DNA of 10,050 nucleotides from an uncultured Alistipes sp. (GTDB taxonomy: Bacteria; Bacteroidota; Bacteroidia; Bacteroidales; Rikenellaceae): NCBI GenBank assembly GCA_937911745.1, contig CALDPX010000039.1, positions 1-10,050 on the forward strand, read 5' to 3'. How positions within the stretch are numbered: the stretch's first letter is position 1; the number at the start of each line of letters is the position of its first letter. Of the stretch, positions 5,809 to 10,050 are shown in pieces. Below the pieces are notes generated by a model, which worked only from the letters and a program-made list of their open reading frames with translations, did not search any database and was not told the DNA's origin. The position numbers were made by a program, and so were the translations under genes.

Positions 5809-6243
5809 ATGTGTAACAACCGAGAAAAGAAACTACCGCGCGGATTGCGCAATAATAATCCTGGCAATATCCGCATCAGCAAGACCAAGTACCTGGGCGA
5901 GGTGCAACCTTCCCAGGACTCGGCATTCAAACAATTTCAATCTATCGACTATGGCTACCGAGCGATGTTCGTGCTCCTGGAGCACTACTACAAGGCACGA
6001 GGGTTGAAGACCATCCGCCAGATCATCAACCGCTATGCTCCCACCTCCGAGAACAACACCGAAGCCTACATCCAGCAGGTGGCAGGCATCTGCTTTCGTT
6101 CTGCTGATGAGGAGATCGACATCAGCAACAAGGACGAGATGGTCTTGATCGTCTCGGCAATGTCGCGGGTTGAGAACGGGCGTGTCGCCAATGTCGATGA
6201 TGTGCTGCGTGGCTGGAATCTCTACCAGCGATGCAGACCTTAA
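5809..6243 (+). CDS. P5-like phage structural/peptidoglycan-degrading protein, candidate endolysin
   Basis: This 144-residue soluble protein starts at the ATG at 5809, 4 bases after the preceding stop. The same frame is open further upstream, but only inside the preceding gene. It has three hallmarks of the phage protein family often labelled 'structural protein P5'. These are LPRGLRNNNPGNIR at about 9-22, FKQFQSIDYGYRAMFVLLEHYY at about 40-61, and TIRQIINRYAPTSENNTEAYIQQVA at about 68-92. The family is thought to have a lysozyme/transglycosylase-like fold and acts on peptidoglycan, either as an endolysin or as a virion-borne muralytic enzyme. The C-terminus (SRVENGR) is also typical. There is no signal peptide, so export would need the neighbouring membrane protein. 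The catalytic residue cannot be fixed from sequence alone. The family call is confident; the exact enzymatic role is inference. Confidence 0.85.
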   Translation: MCNNREKKLPRGLRNNNPGNIRISKTKYLGEVQPSQDSAFKQFQSIDYGYRAMFVLLEHYYKARGLKTIRQIINRYAPTSENNTEAYIQQVAGICFRSADEEIDISNKDEMVLIVSAMSRVENGRVANVDDVLRGWNLYQRCRP

Positions 6244-6263
6244 CCCACTAACCCAAACTTTCT

Positions 6264-8555
6264 ATGTCAAGACGCATAGCCGACCTACTCATTAAGATTG
6301 GTGCTGACAGCTACGAGTTTCAGCAGCGCACGAAGCAGGTGGAGAAGTCGTTGGAGGGTCTTCAGAAGAAGATGACCTCCGTAGGTAAGACGCTCTCCAA
6401 GACGCTCACGCTGCCACTCGTAGCTCTCGGCACTGCATCGGTTATGGCGGCAGATACGCAGGTGCAGGCAGAAACACGCCTGCTCACTGCACTTAAAGGG
6501 CGAGAGGATATACAGCGCAGGCTTATGGCGCAGGCGGCAGAGTTGCAGTCGCGCTCCACCTTCGGAGATGAGGAGGTTATAGCACAGCAAGCCTACCTCG
6601 CATCGCTCGGCATGACCGAAAGGCAGATTAACGATGTCATCGAGGCTTCGGCACAGCTCTCTGTGGCAACGGGAATGACCCTTGAATCGGCAGTGAAGAA
6701 TCTGGCGAAGACCTACGGAGGTCTTACGGGAGAGTTAGGAGAGAGTATCCCTGCTCTGAAGAGCCTCACTGCCGAGCAGCTCAAGAGTGGCGAGGCAGTC
6801 AAGTATATCCTCGAAAACTACCAGGGCTATGCCGAGGCAGCAGCGCAGTCGGGTACGGGTAGTATGCGACAGCTCAAGAATCAGCTGGGCGACCTTGCCG
6901 AGCAGCTCGGAATGATACTAATGCCCGCCCTGCAAAAGATTGTCGGCTGGATATCCAACATGGTAACCTGGTTTCAGAACTTGAGTCCTACAACACAAAA
7001 GGTAATCGTTGTCATCGCATCGCTTGCTGCGGCTATCGGACCAGTCCTTACGGTGGGTGGTAAGCTCCTCGCTATGCTCCCGCTTATTAAAGCCGCCTTT
7101 ACTGCGATGACTGGACCGATAGGTCTGGTTATCTCCGCCCTGGTAGCGTTGGGTGCAGCCTTCGTGAGCGCACGACAGCAACAAGCCGAGTTCGCCCGCC
7201 AGCAGGCAGAGCAGGCACGACAGAACTTTGAGGAGCGTAAGCGCGAAAACTACGATCGCACCTACAACGAGTTCTCACGACCTATTTATAGCGATGAGGA
7301 TATCCAAAAGCGAATGAAGATTGTTTACGAGACCTGGGCAGAGGACAAGGCTGCTTTTGAGCGTATCCAGAATGGTAAAGGCTTTACCCAGGCTCAAGCC
7401 GATGCCCTTAATGTCCAGCGTGAGGAGTGGTTGGCTCTTAACGATATTCTCAACCAGCGCAGGCGTTCAGCCGAGGATGCCGCAGCGATGCAGGCTCAAT
7501 ATAACAACTCTCTCAAGCAGACAACAGCGGGTGCAAAGCAGGCAACGGGACTTATTGGGCAGTTGCAGGCGCAGATACGCGCTCTGGAAGAGTCGCTGGG
7601 CAACGCCAAGACGGTCGAGGAGATTGCCGCCACAAACGCCCAAATTGCCGAACTACGCGGAGAGCTCTCGCGCCTCCAGGACATCAAACCCGAAGACCTC
7701 AAACCTATCGAGAAGTTAGAGCCAATACTCGCCTCCGACTTCGAGATAGAGTTCCCCGCACCGAAGCTCAAAATGGATGGCATCAAGCTGGCGGTGTCGG
7801 AGTACTCACAGCAGATGAGCGAGATATTCTCCTTCGTGCGTGAGGGACTGATGGGTTGGGCGGACAACACAAGCACCTACCTGGCAAAGAATCTCTCGGC
7901 AACGGTGGAGATGGTAGAGAACTATACCACCGCCCTGACTAATAAGGGATGGAACTTTACTGCCGCCCTCGACCATGTGTCGCAGACCGTAGCCTCGACA
8001 ATGCAACGCTTCGACCAGCAGGTGTCGCAGTTCCTCGCGGACTCTATCGTAGCCGCAGCCGATGCCCTCGGAAAGGTTATCGCGGGAGACCTCGGCTTCG
8101 GAGGACTTATGAAGGCGATCCTCACGCAGTTCGCCAACTTCCTCAAAAACATCGGTGCGCAGCTCATAGAGTTCGGTATTATGATCATCGCCTTTAAGTC
8201 CGCCCTCAAATCGGTGTTGGCAAACCCCTGGGCAGCCATTGGCATTGGTGCTGCTATGGTGGCGGCTGCGGCTATCATGACCGCCCTTATCAACAAGAAT
8301 GCACAAGAGAGCGTTCCTGCCCTGGCTACGGGAGGTCTGGCGTATGGAAAAACACTCGCCCTGGTAGGCGATAACCCCAATGCCATAGCCGACCCAGAGG
8401 TCATCGCTCCGCTGTCGAAGTTGCAGGCGATGTTGCCGAGTGGCGGTGGTCAAAACATAAAACTAACCCTTGGCGGACAGCTTGTCGCCAAGGGTCGTGA
8501 CCTGGTCTATGTATTAGGTAAGGAGAACTTCAAAACATCAATCTTGGGAGGATAA
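6264..8555 (+). CDS. Tail tape measure protein, 763 residues
   Basis: The tape measure sets tail length and is packed inside the tail tube. The N-terminus (IADLLIKIGADSYEFQQRTKQVEKSLEGLQKKMTSVG, residues 5-41) is a classic tape measure opening. It is followed by a 'TPLPLVALGTASVMAAD'-like hydrophobic segment near 48-63. A domain at about 90-230 contains the AQ-x-x-Y-LASLGMTERQ and TYGGLTGELGESIPALK patterns of the tape measure core. Two hydrophobic clusters lie at about 246-300 and 634-677. Coiled coils lie at about 303-330 and 410-475. The C-terminus (LATGGLAYGKTLALVGDNP ... PEVIAPLSKL) is typical of Bacteroidetes tape measures. At 763 residues it would fit a tail of roughly 110 nm if the usual scale of about 0.15 nm per residue holds. 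The start ATG is 20 bases after the preceding stop. Confidence 0.95.
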   Translation: MSRRIADLLIKIGADSYEFQQRTKQVEKSLEGLQKKMTSVGKTLSKTLTLPLVALGTASVMAADTQVQAETRLLTALKGREDIQRRLMAQAAELQSRSTFGDEEVIAQQAYLASLGMTERQINDVIEASAQLSVATGMTLESAVKNLAKTYGGLTGELGESIPALKSLTAEQLKSGEAVKYILENYQGYAEAAAQSGTGSMRQLKNQLGDLAEQLGMILMPALQKIVGWISNMVTWFQNLSPTTQKVIVVIASLAAAIGPVLTVGGKLLAMLPLIKAAFTAMTGPIGLVISALVALGAAFVSARQQQAEFARQQAEQARQNFEERKRENYDRTYNEFSRPIYSDEDIQKRMKIVYETWAEDKAAFERIQNGKGFTQAQADALNVQREEWLALNDILNQRRRSAEDAAAMQAQYNNSLKQTTAGAKQATGLIGQLQAQIRALEESLGNAKTVEEIAATNAQIAELRGELSRLQDIKPEDLKPIEKLEPILASDFEIEFPAPKLKMDGIKLAVSEYSQQMSEIFSFVREGLMGWADNTSTYLAKNLSATVEMVENYTTALTNKGWNFTAALDHVSQTVASTMQRFDQQVSQFLADSIVAAADALGKVIAGDLGFGGLMKAILTQFANFLKNIGAQLIEFGIMIIAFKSALKSVLANPWAAIGIGAAMVAAAAIMTALINKNAQESVPALATGGLAYGKTLALVGDNPNAIADPEVIAPLSKLQAMLPSGGGQNIKLTLGGQLVAKGRDLVYVLGKENFKTSILGG
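8546..8551 (+). promoter_or_regulatory. Shine-Dalgarno-like GGGAGG before the tail fibre gene
   Basis: GGGAGG lies 6 bases before the ATG at 8558, an ideal ribosome-binding spacing. It is unlike the other starts in the window, which lack such a site. The bases also encode the Gly-Gly end of the tape measure (TTG GGA GGA TAA), so the match may be partly a by-product of that conserved tail. It supports the ATG at 8558 as the start. Confidence 0.5.
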
Positions 8556-8557
8556 CA

Positions 8558-10050
8558 ATGTCAGAGATACGCATCAAAGAATTAGCATCAGCCGCAGGGC
8601 AACTCGACAAGTTCGATGAGTTCGAGTTTATTGTCGATGTCCCCGCTGCCGAAGCCTCTATGAAGATAAAGGGTCGAGAGCTCCAGGAGCGTGTCGCTCC
8701 GAAGGCTCACACCCACAAGATAGCCGAGGTGCAGGGTCTGCAATCCTCGCTCGACAAGAAGCTCGACAAGACGGGAGGCGTAGTGTCGGGCGACCTCTCT
8801 GTCGAGGGCAACACCTATATGCGCAACCTCCGCCTGGAGGAGTTTTTAGAGGTGCCAGAGCTCCGTTACAATCGCGTGGAGACCACCGTTGGCGATCAAT
8901 GGTCAGCACCTGGTGCGGGCATCGTTGAGCTGGTCGATAGAGAGACCTGCCGCCTGGTTATCAAGTTGGAGGCGGGAGAGATAAGCTCCCTCCGCGCCAA
9001 CGACCTCTGCATGGGCATCTTCAAAAACGCGGAGGTAGGCAACTACACCGAGCCAACCACCGACTCGGACGACTCCTTCGGCACTCGCACCTTCGCAGGC
9101 TTTACGACTTGCTACTTCCGCTTGGTGGAGTGTCTTAACACCTCGACCTACGGAGAGTGGCGATACGAACTGCGCGAGGGTTTTCCGTACCACCCAGCCG
9201 AGGCGATGAACATCGTGGCATTCGGTAACACAACGGACTCTACGCGCCAGACATCGCGCTACACGACACGCACATACGAACGCTACCTCGTGGGCATGAG
9301 TGACTGGCGCATACGCCTACGCAACATTGCCGCGCAGTTTGGCGACCTCTCAAACCTCTCGGCTCATGGACTCAATATGCGAGGGTACTCCGCCTATCTG
9401 AAAAACATCTATCTGCAAGGCTACATCTCCGATGCGCTGGGCGACTCCTGGTTTGACTCGGTGTCGGGCGATGTGCAGCTCTATGACCGTTCAACGGGCT
9501 GCGGCATATCGTTCAAAGATGGTGTGCTGCGCTTCGGGCGTATAGACCCCACAAATCCCGAAGAGGGAACAGACCTTGATGTGTTGATTGAGGATGTGGC
9601 ATCAGCCAAGGAGAGCCTGGCGCAGATGAACTCCGACTCGGTAATCTCGCCCGTAGAGAAGACCTACCTCCGAGAGCGACTCGCTGACATCCGTGCCGAG
9701 TACGAAGAGCTCCTCATCGATGCGGAGCGATACCTCGTAGCGGAGTATCTCCGCGTGGCGAACGGAGTGCTCCGAACTGCGGGAGGGAGAGCGCGTAGAG
9801 TCTACAAGAAGAACGACAGCTGGGATGCCTATGTTAACGCCTATATTTTGGCTGTGTCGGCTTTGGAGAAGTACACCGCACCATCGCCCGAATACATCGA
9901 GATAGAGGACGACTTCGCCTATATTGGGGCATACTACGAGGCTCGTGCCACCATCACGAAGCTGCTGCGCGATGCTGCCGCAACATCCTCCGACCTGGAC
10001 TACCTGCGTGATAACTTCCAGAACTCGACAACCGAGCTGGATGGGCAGGC
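8558..10050 (+). CDS. Tail fibre/tail-tip protein, N-terminal 497 residues (runs off the right end)
   Basis: The frame is open from the ATG at 8558 to the window edge with no stop, so the true length is unknown. Residues 50-70 (AHTHKIAEVQGLQSSLDKKLDKTGG) carry the H-x-H-x-I-x-x-V-x-x-L-x-x-x-L-x-x-K pattern widespread in tail fibre and appendage proteins, followed by VSGDLSVEGN. Residues about 90-340 are beta-rich and probably form structural or binding domains. From about 358 the chain turns helical, with SDSVISPVEKTYLRERLADIRAEYEELL. This resembles the 'D-x-x-x-S/T-P-x-E-K-x-x-L-x-x-E' module in tail-tip and fibre proteins of Gram-positive phages. The gene starts 2 bases after the tape measure stop. 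It is likely to recognise the host surface. The fibre assignment is inferred from motifs and position, since no chaperone or receptor domain is visible in this part. Confidence 0.8.
   Translation, partial: MSEIRIKELASAAGQLDKFDEFEFIVDVPAAEASMKIKGRELQERVAPKAHTHKIAEVQGLQSSLDKKLDKTGGVVSGDLSVEGNTYMRNLRLEEFLEVPELRYNRVETTVGDQWSAPGAGIVELVDRETCRLVIKLEAGEISSLRANDLCMGIFKNAEVGNYTEPTTDSDDSFGTRTFAGFTTCYFRLVECLNTSTYGEWRYELREGFPYHPAEAMNIVAFGNTTDSTRQTSRYTTRTYERYLVGMSDWRIRLRNIAAQFGDLSNLSAHGLNMRGYSAYLKNIYLQGYISDALGDSWFDSVSGDVQLYDRSTGCGISFKDGVLRFGRIDPTNPEEGTDLDVLIEDVASAKESLAQMNSDSVISPVEKTYLRERLADIRAEYEELLIDAERYLVAEYLRVANGVLRTAGGRARRVYKKNDSWDAYVNAYILAVSALEKYTAPSPEYIEIEDDFAYIGAYYEARATITKLLRDAAATSSDLDYLRDNFQNSTTELDGQ

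Noticed and set aside
7806..8453. 215-residue reverse-strand ORF
   Set aside because: Antisense to the tape measure, rich in His/Arg/Gly, with no recognisable motif.
1..10050. CRISPR arrays and tRNA genes
   Set aside because: No regularly spaced repeats or cloverleaf-like sequence was seen on either strand.

Overview
The window looks like part of the late (tail and lysis) region of a temperate tailed phage or prophage of a Bacteroidales host. This is inferred from protein style and signals, not from a database match. Most gene starts lack a strong Shine-Dalgarno sequence. Several upstream regions carry TAnnTTTG-like elements, the -7 promoter element of Bacteroidetes. The tail, lysis and membrane proteins resemble families common in Bacteroides-type prophages. 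All supported genes lie on the + strand.

Layout. (1) Positions 1-649 hold the end of an unidentified gene, a 92-residue unknown protein and a 68-residue DUF4314-like protein. (2) Positions about 650-2483 hold an AT-rich two-gene insert: a 399-residue AAA/ABC-type ATPase, and a 165-residue protein with a PD-(D/E)XK nuclease-like core. The two genes overlap by 10 bases. A promoter-like element precedes them and a clear intrinsic terminator follows. (3) Positions 2484-2622 are non-coding and hold repeated promoter-like elements and small inverted repeats. (4) Positions 2623-10050 are a compact rightward operon: a 936-residue tail hub/baseplate-like protein, a membrane-anchored coiled-coil protein (holin- or spanin-like), a P5-like candidate endolysin, a 763-residue tape measure protein, and the first 497 codons of a tail fibre/tail-tip protein that runs off the right end.

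How it fits together. The right-hand genes build the tail and release virions. The ATPase/nuclease pair has the form of a phage-borne cargo ('moron') module: its own transcription unit, a sharply different base composition, and products with no structural role. The ATPase-plus-small-nuclease arrangement resembles two-gene anti-phage defence systems such as PARIS, Septu and the RloA/RloB and AbiL types. The second gene, however, does not look like the partner used by any of those. It is the best candidate here for a poorly described system.
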